Assembly: GCA_016219165.1 (NCBI GenBank)
Contig: JACRCB010000068.1
Location: 1 to 22,995 of the forward strand
Source: Deltaproteobacteria bacterium
GTDB lineage: Bacteria > Desulfobacterota > GWC2-55-46 > DRQE01
Direction of reading: 5' to 3'
DNA length: 22,995 nucleotides
Shown here: in pieces, positions 7,536 through 14,570 of the stretch
Numbering within the stretch: the stretch's first letter is position 1
Layout of the letters: each line of letters starts with the position of its first letter
Made by a program: the position numbers and the translations under genes
Notes under the pieces: model-generated
What the model was told of the DNA's origin: nothing
Database searches by the model: none
What the model saw: only the letters and a program-made list of their open reading frames with translations

Positions 7536-8395
7536 AAGAGATACGTCTTGTCGTTTTGAGCGGACCTTCGGGGGCGGGTAAAAGCACGGCCGTAAGGGTG
7601 ATGGAGGACCTTGGGTTTTTCTGCGTGGACAACCTGCCGGTCATCCTGTTGCCCAAATTCCTGGAACTCGTCGCCCAGTCTTCGGAGATAACGAAGGTGG
7701 CTACGGTTGTGGATGTGAGGGAACGCGAGTTCCTGCGCGAGTTCCCCTCCATATTCAGGGCCGTGAAAGAGGCCGGGCATAAAGGAGAATTGATATATCT
7801 CGAGGCCTCCGACGATTCTCTCATAAGGAGGTTCAGCGAGACCAGGAGGCGTCATCCGCTCTCCTCGGCGGAAAGCCCTATCGAGGGGATAAGGGCGGAG
7901 AGGGAGCTTTTAAAGGAAATCAAGGCCCACGCCGATAAGGTTGTCGATACATCCCTTTTTACCGTCAAGGAACTTAAGGAGCATATAGCGGATTGGTTTT
8001 CCTCTCCCGCTGCGAGAGGGAAGATGTTCATAAACCTCGTCTCCTTCGGTTACCGCTACGGCATACCCCCCGACGCGAATATCGTCATGGATGTGAGGTT
8101 TCTGCCGAATCCTTACTTTGTGGACGAACTTAAATCCCTCGACGGGACCCACCCCTCTGTAAAGGATTTTGTGCTTTTAAGGACGGAGACAACGAATTTC
8201 ATAGAAAGGTTCGGAATCCTTCTTAACTATCTCGTTCCTCTTTACTGGAAAGAGGGGAAATCCTATCTTACGATAGCCGTAGGCTGTACCGGCGGCAGAC
8301 ACAGGTCCGTTGTGATTGTGGACAAACTTTGCGGCGCAATAATCTCCGAGTACGGGGTTCCCCGCAAAAGGCACAGGGACATAGACAAGGGATGA
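7532..8395 (+). CDS. rapZ: RNase adapter / nucleotide-binding protein RapZ (YvcJ family)
   Basis: RapZ proteins are P-loop nucleotide-binding proteins. In E. coli RapZ presents the sRNA GlmZ to RNase E and so controls glucosamine-6-phosphate synthase; the role in other phyla is less clear. The P-loop GPSGAGKS is at residues 11-18, followed by the characteristic FFCVDNLPVILLPKF. The C-terminal RNA/metabolite-binding half contains FGYRYGIPPDANIVMDVRFLPNPY and GCTGGRHRSVVIVDKL. The length of 287 aa is typical. The GTG start overlaps the hprK stop (GTGA), so the two are translationally coupled. Presence inside a PTS block matches the wider ptsN-hprK-rapZ association and suggests links between envelope precursor synthesis and PTS state. 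Confidence 0.95.
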   Translation: MKEIRLVVLSGPSGAGKSTAVRVMEDLGFFCVDNLPVILLPKFLELVAQSSEITKVATVVDVREREFLREFPSIFRAVKEAGHKGELIYLEASDDSLIRRFSETRRRHPLSSAESPIEGIRAERELLKEIKAHADKVVDTSLFTVKELKEHIADWFSSPAARGKMFINLVSFGYRYGIPPDANIVMDVRFLPNPYFVDELKSLDGTHPSVKDFVLLRTETTNFIERFGILLNYLVPLYWKEGKSYLTIAVGCTGGRHRSVVIVDKLCGAIISEYGVPRKRHRDIDKG

Positions 8396-8471
8396 AGGAA
8401 GAAGGGATGCGCTGTTTGCTGCCGGTGAAAGATATTGACTTCACACAACGCGTATAACGGCCTTTAATGGT

Positions 8472-8876
8472 ATGGTAGGCGCTATCATAATAACGCACGG
8501 CAGACTTGCTTCAGCCCTTTTGGAGGCGGCCGAGAATATAGCCGGAAGGGCGGAGGGGGTGCGTCCGTTGAGCGTAAAAGACGGGGGGACCGCCGAAGAG
8601 ATAATGGGGATGGTGAGGGCTGCCCTCAAAGAGGTCGACAGCGGCGGGGGTGTCATCATATTTACCGACATGTTCGGAGGCACCCCTACAAACATTGCTC
8701 TTTCGCTGCTTAAAGAGGGAAGAACCGAAATAATCACCGGTGTTAACCTCCCGCTCGTCATTAAATTCCTTAATTGGAGAGACGGGGTGGATATCTCTAC
8801 CCTTGCATCGAGGCTCCTTGAACACGGCAGAAAATCCATCGTCCTGGCGAGCGAAATGCTTAAAGGGGAGAGGTAG
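8472..8876 (+). CDS. PTS mannose-family EIIA component
   Basis: This is a soluble EIIA of the mannose/fructose/sorbose PTS family. The N-terminus MVGAIIITHGRLA places the phosphorylated histidine at His9, and IIFTDMFGGTPTNIALSLL is the conserved substrate-loop motif. The length of 134 aa matches a stand-alone IIA domain. The start is secure, since the family begins one or two residues before the first strand, yet there is no Shine-Dalgarno sequence. Instead TATAAC lies at 8453-8458, 13 bases before the ATG. TTGACT (8435-8440) is only 12 bases upstream of that box, too close for a normal -35. The next gene, EIIB, starts directly after the stop codon. No IIC or IID permease is encoded nearby. 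Confidence 0.93.
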   Translation: MVGAIIITHGRLASALLEAAENIAGRAEGVRPLSVKDGGTAEEIMGMVRAALKEVDSGGGVIIFTDMFGGTPTNIALSLLKEGRTEIITGVNLPLVIKFLNWRDGVDISTLASRLLEHGRKSIVLASEMLKGER

Positions 8877-9353
8877 ATGATACTCCTTGTGCGGGTAGAC
8901 GACAGGCTCCTTCACGGACAGGTTCTCTGCGCATGGGTCCCTCATACCGGAGCGGACCTTCTGGTCGTTGTCTCCGATGAGGCCAGAGAGGATACATTAA
9001 GGACGGCTGTTATGGACGCCTGCGGCGAAGATGGGTTGAAGGTGATAGTAAGAGGGATTAAAGAGGTTCTCCGTGAGAATGAACAGGGGGATTTCAAGGA
9101 TTTTAGGGGGATGCTCGTTGTAAATGATTTGAGGGACGCGCTCATGCTTTACGAGGGGGGGCTGCGTTTCGCCTCTCTAAACATCGGCAACGTCCATCAC
9201 AACGACGGCGGCAGAAAGGTCAGCCGTTCGGTCATACTGAGCAGGGGAGACGAGGAGATAATAGAGAGGTTATTCAGCCTCGGCGTGGAGATAGACATAA
9301 GGGATATGCCCGCGGCATCCCCTGTCCCATACGAAAAAAGTTCTTCTATATGA
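8877..9353 (+). CDS. PTS mannose-family EIIB component
   Basis: This EIIB accepts phosphate from the EIIA encoded immediately upstream (the TAG stop abuts the ATG). The motif RVDDRLLHGQV gives His13 as the phosphorylated residue, and VNDLRDALMLYEGG and SLNIGNVHHNDGGRKVS are conserved family features. The length of 158 aa is normal. In classical systems it would pass phosphate to sugar bound by IIC/IID in the membrane. Neither of those is present in the 2 kb downstream, where HPr and EI follow instead. The protein may therefore be a signalling endpoint, or may serve a permease encoded elsewhere; sequence alone cannot decide. SD AAAGGGGAG lies within the end of the EIIA gene. Confidence 0.92.
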   Translation: MILLVRVDDRLLHGQVLCAWVPHTGADLLVVVSDEAREDTLRTAVMDACGEDGLKVIVRGIKEVLRENEQGDFKDFRGMLVVNDLRDALMLYEGGLRFASLNIGNVHHNDGGRKVSRSVILSRGDEEIIERLFSLGVEIDIRDMPAASPVPYEKSSSI

Positions 9354-9378
9354 AGGGAGGTTTTAGAACGTAGAGAAC

Positions 9379-9684
9379 ATGGAGGAATCGAAGGCGCACG
9401 ACATAAAGGATTATTCCGTTGAGAAGACGTTTATAATAAAAAACAGGTTCGGCCTGCACGCCAGGGCCGCCTCCCAGTTCGTGAAACTCGCAAACAAGTT
9501 CGACTCCGAGATATTCATCGGGAAGGGGGGGCAGGAGGTGAACGGCAAAAGCATTATGGGAATCCTTATACTGGCCGCAGGGTGCGGCGCTGAGATAACG
9601 GTAAGGGCCTCGGGGGGGGGTGATGCAAAAGAAGCGTTAGCAGCCCTCGGAGACCTCATAGAGCAGGGTTTTGGTGAAGAATGA
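9379..9684 (+). CDS. ptsH: Phosphocarrier protein HPr
   Basis: HPr carries phosphate from EI to the EIIA proteins. The catalytic histidine is His27 in NRFGLHARAAS and the HprK-target serine is Ser58 in NGKSIMGILILAAGCGAEI, so both regulatory sites are intact. The protein is 101 aa, about 12 residues longer than standard HPr because of an N-terminal extension (MEESKAHDIKDY). The extension may be real: no ATG, GTG or TTG occurs in frame between the chosen ATG and the core. The best SD (AGGGAGG, 9354-9360) lies 18 bases away and cannot serve this ATG well. The stop overlaps ptsI as ATGA. Confidence 0.93.
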   Translation: MEESKAHDIKDYSVEKTFIIKNRFGLHARAASQFVKLANKFDSEIFIGKGGQEVNGKSIMGILILAAGCGAEITVRASGGGDAKEALAALGDLIEQGFGEE

Positions 9685-11456
9685 CGGCTGACATGAAAAA
9701 AGAAGTCGTATTGATGAGGGGCATAGGCGTTTCCTCTGGAATCGTTATCGGCAAGGTATATCTTATCGATAAGGGGGGTGTGGATGTCCCGCAGTTCTGT
9801 CATCTCGACCCGGAAAGCGCGGACAGGGAGGTCAAAAGATTTAACGATGCGGTTATGGAATCGAGGGGGCAGCTTCGCAAGGTGAAAAGGACCCTTATAA
9901 AAGAGGGCAGGGGTAAGGAGCATATAGGCATCATCGACGCCCATCTGATGATACTTAAAGACCAGATGCTCATAAACGATACCGTAAAATTGATAAAAAA
10001 AGAGAGGCTGAACGCCGAATGGGCGTTGAAGACGGTATTGAAAGGTATAAGCGAACTTTTTGACAGGATGGACGACAGCTACTTTAAGGAAAGAAGTTCC
10101 GATATCGAACATATAGTCGACAGGATCCTCGTGAATTTAGCCGGGGAAGAACACGCGGGCATTGCGGATATAGAGGAACCATCGGTTGTCGTAGCCCATG
10201 ACCTCTCTCCCGCCGATACCGCCCAGATGGTAAAGGGTAAGGTGCTTGCCTTTTTGACCGACATCGGAGGAAAGACCTCCCATACGGCCATCATGGCGAG
10301 GTCCCTTGAGATACCGGCCGTTGTGGGGCTTGGAAACATCACTCGCAGGATAGAAGCCGGGGATACGGTGATAGTCGACGGCATGACGGGCGCGGTCATC
10401 ATAAATCCCTCCGAGAGCGTTATAGATGTCTATAAGAAGAGAAAAGAGAAGTATGAAGCATACGGCAGTACCCTCCACCATTACAGAGACCTCCCCGCCG
10501 AGACAACGGACGGCATGAGGGTAAGGCTTCTCGGCAATATGGAGATAGCCGAGGAGATAGCGGCGCTTTCCGACCATGGGGCCGAAGGGATAGGGCTTTA
10601 CCGAAGCGAGTTCCTCTATCTAAACCGCAAGGACCTCCCCACGGAGGAAGAACACCTCGCCGCGTACAGGTACGTTACAAAGAAGATGTCCCCCAATCCC
10701 GTTACCATCCGCACCCTTGATATCGGAGGGGACAAGTTCCTCTCTGCGATGGAGGTGGCGGATGAGATAAACCCGGCAATGGGGCTCAGGGCCATAAGGT
10801 TGTGCCTTAAGAGGCCTGATATATTCAAAACGCAGTTGAGGGGCATACTTCGCGCGAGCGCTTACGGGAAGATAAAGGTGATGTTCCCCATGATATCCGG
10901 CGTGGACGAACTGAGGAGGGCAAAGGCGTTCATGGAGGAGGCCAAGGAGGAACTGAGGAAAGAAAAGAAACCCTTCGACGAAGCTATCGAGGCGGGGATA
11001 ATGATAGAGGTTCCCTCCGCCGCCTTCATAGTCGATATCCTTGCGGAAGAGGCGGATTTCTTCTCGATAGGAACAAACGACCTCCTCCAGTACTCGCTGG
11101 CGATAGACAGGGTGAACGAACACGTCGCATACCTTTACGAGCCGTTCCATCCGGCGGTTTTGAGGATTATAAAGAGGGTCATTGACGCCGCAAGAAAGAA
11201 AGGCATAGATGTGAGCGTGTGCGGGGAGATGGCCGGGGAACCGGAACACGCCCTGATATTCGTCGGAATGGGGTTTAGTCAACTCAGCATGAACGCCTTT
11301 TCTCTTCTGAGGGTTAAAAAACTCATCCGCAGCATATCCTCGAGCGAGGCGGGCGATATAGCCAAAACCGCGCTCAAGTTCTCGACGGCGAGGGAGGTGG
11401 AGCATTACGTCAGCACACGCCTCGCCGATTTCTATAAAGAGGAGTACTGGAGTTAA
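9681..11456 (+). CDS. ptsI: PTS enzyme I (phosphoenolpyruvate-protein phosphotransferase)
   Basis: EI takes phosphate from phosphoenolpyruvate and donates it to HPr, starting the relay. The N-terminal HPr-binding domain begins with GIGVSSGIVIGKVYL. The swivelling His domain has the phosphorylated His201 in GGKTSHTAIMARSLEIPAVVG. The C-terminal PEP-binding barrel contains GIGLYRSEFLYL, RTLDIGGDK, NPAMGLRAIRL, a metal-binding MIEVPSAA, FSIGTNDLLQYSLAIDR and the catalytic cysteine in SVCGEMAGEP. The length of 591 aa is standard. It lacks the GAF domain of PtsP-type EI-Ntr, so a single EI would feed both PtsN and the mannose-type EIIA here. It overlaps ptsH by four bases. Confidence 0.96.
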   Translation: MTADMKKEVVLMRGIGVSSGIVIGKVYLIDKGGVDVPQFCHLDPESADREVKRFNDAVMESRGQLRKVKRTLIKEGRGKEHIGIIDAHLMILKDQMLINDTVKLIKKERLNAEWALKTVLKGISELFDRMDDSYFKERSSDIEHIVDRILVNLAGEEHAGIADIEEPSVVVAHDLSPADTAQMVKGKVLAFLTDIGGKTSHTAIMARSLEIPAVVGLGNITRRIEAGDTVIVDGMTGAVIINPSESVIDVYKKRKEKYEAYGSTLHHYRDLPAETTDGMRVRLLGNMEIAEEIAALSDHGAEGIGLYRSEFLYLNRKDLPTEEEHLAAYRYVTKKMSPNPVTIRTLDIGGDKFLSAMEVADEINPAMGLRAIRLCLKRPDIFKTQLRGILRASAYGKIKVMFPMISGVDELRRAKAFMEEAKEELRKEKKPFDEAIEAGIMIEVPSAAFIVDILAEEADFFSIGTNDLLQYSLAIDRVNEHVAYLYEPFHPAVLRIIKRVIDAARKKGIDVSVCGEMAGEPEHALIFVGMGFSQLSMNAFSLLRVKKLIRSISSSEAGDIAKTALKFSTAREVEHYVSTRLADFYKEEYWS

Positions 11457-11530
11457 ACCAAAGTTTTTCATCCCTGTCATTTTAAGCGCGGTTTAGGTGC
11501 GTAAGGTGCGGGATTGCAAGGTGATGTCTT

Positions 11531-11628
11531 TCCCCGTATCAAAGTGCGGGGCAGGTATATTTGCCCCAGCACCACTTCGGGTGTCGGCGGTGTTAGTAAA
11601 CAACCAGCGTTTGATATCCGAAGTGGTG
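11531..11628 (+). ncRNA. Candidate structured RNA / pseudoknot upstream of metK
   Basis: The 306-base gap between ptsI and metK has no convincing gene but dense complementarity. An 11-bp perfect inverted repeat pairs 11570-11580 (CACCACTTCGG) with 11618-11628. TATCAAA at 11537-11543 pairs with TTTGATA at 11610-11616, which lies in the loop of that stem, so the two pairings cross as in a pseudoknot. TATCAAA also sits in the loop of a small hairpin CCCCG/CGGGG (11532-11536 with 11547-11551). This competes with GGGGCA/TGCCCC (11548-11553 with 11562-11567). It matches no SAM riboswitch class I recognise. Strand is uncertain, since a dyad is symmetric, and a repeat or mobile remnant is possible. 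Confidence 0.35.
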
Positions 11629-11696
11629 ATAGGCGGGCACTACATTCAAAAGCGCTGCCATGTCCGCAGTCACCGCATGTTTCTTGTAAAAACAGA

Positions 11697-11725
11697 TTGA
11701 CAATCCGTAAAAAAGATTAAATAAT
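11697..11725 (+). promoter_or_regulatory. Sigma-70-type promoter for metK
   Basis: A consensus -35 TTGACA (11697-11702) is followed after 17 bases by AATAAT (11720-11725) in an AT-rich tract. Transcription would start near 11732, giving a leader of about 30 bases with AAGGAG (11749-11754) before the metK ATG. The structured region at 11531-11628 lies upstream of this promoter and so would not be in this transcript. Confidence 0.5.
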
Positions 11726-11762
11726 AAGCAATTTAAGCTAAAACGAGATAAGGAGAAAGATA

Positions 11763-12926
11763 ATGAGACATAGAGAATATCTCTTTACTTCCGAATCCGT
11801 CACCGAGGGGCATCCCGACAAGATTGCCGACCAGATATCGGACGCCGTGCTGGATGCGCATCTTAAGGTAGACCCCAAAAGCAGGGTTGCGTGTGAAACG
11901 CTCGTGACCACCGGGCTTGTGGTGATTGCCGGCGAGATAACGAGCAATGCGGCCGTAAATTATCCGGAGGTGGCGAGGCAGACCGTCAGGGACATCGGTT
12001 ATGCCGACCCGGGGATGGGCTTTGACTGGCACGGGTGCGCTGTGATTGTAACGCTCGACAGGCAGTCCCCGGATATAGCCATTGGCGTGAATGAAGCCGA
12101 AGGCAAGGAGCAGGGCGCCGGAGACCAGGGGCTTATGTTCGGCTATGCGTGCGACCACACGCCGGAATACATGCCCATGCCGATAACGCTTGCTCACAAA
12201 CTCACAAGGAGACTCGCCGAGGCGAGGAAAAAAGGGGTGCTCACCTTTTTAAGGCCCGATGGGAAAAGCCAGGTAACGCTTAAGTATGTTGACGGAAGGC
12301 CTGCCTCCGTGGATACGGTCGTCATTTCGAGTCAGCACTCCCCTGATGTTTCGCAGGCCGCCCTCAAGGAGGGGATTATGGAGGAGGTCATAAAAAAGGT
12401 CATACCACGGGAATTCCTCATCCCCTCCACCCGTTACCATATCAACCCGACCGGTAAATTTGTGGTGGGCGGGCCGCACGGCGACTGCGGCCTGACTGGA
12501 AGAAAGATAATAGTGGATACCTACGGCGGACACGGGAGCCACGGCGGCGGGGCGTTTTCCGGGAAAGACCCCTCTAAGGTCGATAGAAGCGCTTCCTACA
12601 TGGCAAGATACATCGCGAAGAATATCGTTGCCGCCTCCCTTGCCAAGGAGTGCGAGGTTCAGCTCGCATACGCCATCGGTGTGGCGGACCCTGTGAGCGT
12701 TATGGTTGACACCTTCGGTACGGAGGCAATCGGGGTGGAGAAGATAGAGGATATCGTCAAGAGAAATTTCCGGATGAAGCCCAAGGAGATAATCGAGGGC
12801 CTCGAACTTTTAAGGCCCATATACAGAAATACGGCCTCATACGGGCACTTCGGAAGAAGCGAGCCGGAGTTTAAGTGGGAGAGGACGGATAAGGTGGAAA
12901 TATTGAGGAAAGAGGCAGGGCTGTAA
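11763..12926 (+). CDS. metK: S-adenosylmethionine synthetase MetK
   Basis: MetK makes SAM from methionine and ATP, releasing phosphate and pyrophosphate, in the cytoplasm as a tetramer. The conserved motifs are all visible: EGHPDKIADQISDAVLD (His17, Asp19), GAGDQGLMFGYAC (Asp121), the C-terminal P-loop-like GGGAFSGKDPSKVDRSA, and SQHSPDV. The length of 387 aa is the bacterial norm. AAGGAG sits eight bases before the ATG. It has its own likely promoter. ahcY, which degrades the SAH by-product, follows 216 bases downstream across a repeat-rich spacer. The pair forms the start and the recycling end of the methyl cycle. Confidence 0.97.
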   Translation: MRHREYLFTSESVTEGHPDKIADQISDAVLDAHLKVDPKSRVACETLVTTGLVVIAGEITSNAAVNYPEVARQTVRDIGYADPGMGFDWHGCAVIVTLDRQSPDIAIGVNEAEGKEQGAGDQGLMFGYACDHTPEYMPMPITLAHKLTRRLAEARKKGVLTFLRPDGKSQVTLKYVDGRPASVDTVVISSQHSPDVSQAALKEGIMEEVIKKVIPREFLIPSTRYHINPTGKFVVGGPHGDCGLTGRKIIVDTYGGHGSHGGGAFSGKDPSKVDRSASYMARYIAKNIVAASLAKECEVQLAYAIGVADPVSVMVDTFGTEAIGVEKIEDIVKRNFRMKPKEIIEGLELLRPIYRNTASYGHFGRSEPEFKWERTDKVEILRKEAGL

Positions 12927-12970
12927 TTATAAGGCAGAATTTTTTTTATACGGAGGCCTCTTCTCTTCCG

Positions 12971-13008
12971 AAAACTTAGCAGCCTGCGCTTGTGGCAATA
13001 TCTGAAAG
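12971..13008. repeat. 38-bp direct repeat, copy 1
   Basis: This copy differs by one base (C versus T at its 19th base) from 13075-13112, and the copies start 104 bases apart. It begins AAAACTTAGCAGCCTG and ends CAATATCTGAAAG. The internal AGCAGCCTG is the reverse complement of a core seen again at 15406-15414. It lies in the metK-ahcY spacer and codes for nothing obvious. Confidence 0.9.
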
Positions 13009-13017
13009 CCTCGGAGT

Positions 13018-13071
13018 CCTCCCGAAAGGGAGGCTATGATAATATTTCGGTGTGAGGACACACCGAAATAT
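13018..13071. other. Two strong hairpins between the 38-bp repeats
   Basis: The first is CCTCCC-GAAA-GGGAGG at 13018-13033, a six-pair stem closed by a GNRA tetraloop. The second is a perfect 13-pair stem, 13042-13054 with 13059-13071, closed by AGGA. Neither is followed by a T-run on either strand, so they do not look like intrinsic terminators. They occupy almost the whole 66-base interval between the direct repeats. Confidence 0.75.
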
Positions 13072-13074
13072 CTA

Positions 13075-13112
13075 AAAACTTAGCAGCCTGCGTTTGTGGC
13101 AATATCTGAAAG
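13075..13112. repeat. 38-bp direct repeat, copy 2
   Basis: This second copy ends 30 bases before the ahcY start codon. The sequence just after it gives AAGTTTTC (13110-13117), the reverse complement of GAAAACTT (12970-12977) at the start of copy 1. The whole block is therefore bounded by an 8-bp inverted repeat. The same block is flanked by ATACGGAGGC at 12948-12957 and 13130-13139, the latter containing the ahcY ribosome-binding site. Confidence 0.9.
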
Positions 13113-13142
13113 TTTTCCCTGAATAAAAAATACGGAGGCAAG

Positions 13143-14399
13143 ATGAAATATCACGTAAAAGACATAGGTTTGAGAGGAAAGGGCAGGAAGAGGATAGAAT
13201 GGGCAGAAAGGGATATGCCCGTTTTAAGGCGCATCAGGGAGAGTTTTTCAGAGAGAAGGCCGCTTAAGGGCGTAAGGGTAGGGGCATGCCTCCATGTCAC
13301 CACGGAGACCGCTAACCTGATGCTGACCCTCAAGGAAGGAGGGGCAGAGGTTTATCTCTGCGCATCGAACCCGCTTTCAACACAGGACGATGTGGCGGCC
13401 TCCCTGGCAAAGGACTATGGTATGCCGGTATTTGCGGTAAAGGGCGAGGATAACAGGACCTATTACAACCACATAAATGAGGTGCTCGACAGAAAGCCCA
13501 TGATTACGATGGACGACGGCGCGGACCTCGTTTCCACCATCCACATGAAAAGAAAGAAGGATGCGGCGGGTGTTATAGGCTCGACCGAGGAGACGACCAC
13601 AGGGGTTATAAGGTTGAAGAGCCTTGCAAAGAGCGGGCTGTTGAAGTTTCCGGTAATAGCCGTGAACGACGCGGCCACAAAGCATCTCTTCGATAACCGT
13701 TACGGCACCGGTCAGTCCACGATAGACGGAATCGTCAGGGCGACGAACAGGCTTCTTTCGGGCTCCACGTTCGTTGTTTCCGGCTACGGATGGTGCGGCA
13801 AGGGGGTGTCGATGAGGGCAAAGGGCATGGGCGCTAATGTAATAGTCGCAGAGGTCGACCCATTGAGAGCCCTCGAGGCGGTTATGGACGGATTCAGGGT
13901 GATGCCCATTGCCGAGGCCGCGAAAGTGGGCGATATATTCTGCACGGTAACCGGAGACCTGCACGTGATAAGGAAGGAACACTTCAAAACGATGAAAGAC
14001 GGCGCAATCGTCTGCAACTCCGGCCACTTTAACGTCGAACTCGATATCAAAGGACTTAAAACACTCACAAAATCGAGGAGGGTCATAAGGGAGTTTGTCG
14101 AAGAGTATAGGCTGAAAAACGGAAGGTGCGTCTATCTTCTCGCAGATGGGAGGCTTGTAAACCTCGCAAGCGCTGAAGGGCACCCGGCAAGCGTTATGGA
14201 CATGAGTTTTGCGAATCAGGCGCTTAGTGCGGCCTATCTCGCCGAGAGGGGCTCTAAACTCGAGAATAGGGTCTACGCGGTCCCCGAGGCGATAGACAAG
14301 GAGATTGCGAAGATGAAGCTCGAAACCCTCGGCGTAAAGATAGATGTCCTTACAGCCGAGCAGAAGAAATACCTCGAGGCATGGGAGATGGGGACATAG
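13143..14399 (+). CDS. ahcY: S-adenosyl-L-homocysteine hydrolase AhcY
   Basis: AhcY hydrolyses SAH to homocysteine and adenosine with a tightly bound NAD, relieving inhibition of methyltransferases. Substrate-site residues are visible in CLHVTTETANLM (His51), ITMDDGADLV (Asp126), GSTEETTTG (Glu150/Glu151) and NDAATKHLFDNRYGTGQS (Lys180, Asp184). The NAD-binding Rossmann motif is GYGWCGKG at 214-221. The 418 aa length and the lack of a roughly 40-residue insert fit the shorter bacterial/archaeal form. The SD is GGAGG at 13133-13137, five bases before the ATG. Its leader is the repeat block described separately. The genome probably recycles SAH by hydrolysis; no Pfs-type nucleosidase is seen here. 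Confidence 0.97.
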   Translation: MKYHVKDIGLRGKGRKRIEWAERDMPVLRRIRESFSERRPLKGVRVGACLHVTTETANLMLTLKEGGAEVYLCASNPLSTQDDVAASLAKDYGMPVFAVKGEDNRTYYNHINEVLDRKPMITMDDGADLVSTIHMKRKKDAAGVIGSTEETTTGVIRLKSLAKSGLLKFPVIAVNDAATKHLFDNRYGTGQSTIDGIVRATNRLLSGSTFVVSGYGWCGKGVSMRAKGMGANVIVAEVDPLRALEAVMDGFRVMPIAEAAKVGDIFCTVTGDLHVIRKEHFKTMKDGAIVCNSGHFNVELDIKGLKTLTKSRRVIREFVEEYRLKNGRCVYLLADGRLVNLASAEGHPASVMDMSFANQALSAAYLAERGSKLENRVYAVPEAIDKEIAKMKLETLGVKIDVLTAEQKKYLEAWEMGT

Positions 14400-14400
14400 T

Positions 14401-14462
14401 CCTCCTTCTATTTTCCGGAGGAGGATTTGCGGGGAACCCATCCAAAGGTTGTGTCGGGTTCC
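14401..14462 (+). other. Inverted repeats after ahcY (possible weak terminator)
   Basis: TCCTCC/GGAGGA (about 14400-14422) and GGAACCC/GGGTTCC (14433-14439 with 14456-14462) could form stems just downstream of the ahcY stop. No U-rich tract follows either one, so a Rho-independent terminator is not well supported. Confidence 0.25.
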
Positions 14463-14541
14463 TTAAATTCCTCGATGAGACTATCGGCGCGGGTTTTAAG
14501 AGAGGTTACCGCAAGAAGGTTTCTTCCCGCCAGGAAAAATC

Positions 14542-14570
14542 TTGAAGAGAAGTTTTATCTGTGGTATGAT
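14542..14570 (+). promoter_or_regulatory. Possible promoter at the bamD start
   Basis: TTGAAG (14542-14547) and TATGAT (14565-14570) are 17 bases apart. If used, transcription would start near 14577 and translation at ATG 14584, making the TTG at 14542 part of a -35 box and not a start codon. This competes with the longer reading of bamD. Confidence 0.3.

Noticed and set aside
11497..11720. Two overlapping 67-68 codon frames in the ptsI-metK gap
   Set aside because: They have no SD-supported starts or recognisable domains, and they run through a region explained by inverted repeats.
11457..11762. A known SAM riboswitch before metK
   Set aside because: The conserved cores of SAM-I, SAM-II and related classes are not visible, and the likely metK promoter lies downstream of the structured region.
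13042..13071. Rho-independent terminator formed by the 13-pair hairpin
   Set aside because: No T-run follows the stem on either strand.
12971..13112. A minimal CRISPR array formed by the two 38-bp repeats
   Set aside because: There are only two copies, the 66-base interval is far longer than a normal spacer and is itself palindromic, and no cas genes are near.
12927..13142. An SAH riboswitch before ahcY
   Set aside because: The conserved purine-rich and GCUGC-type core expected for SAH riboswitches is not seen; the gap is instead filled by repeats and simple hairpins.
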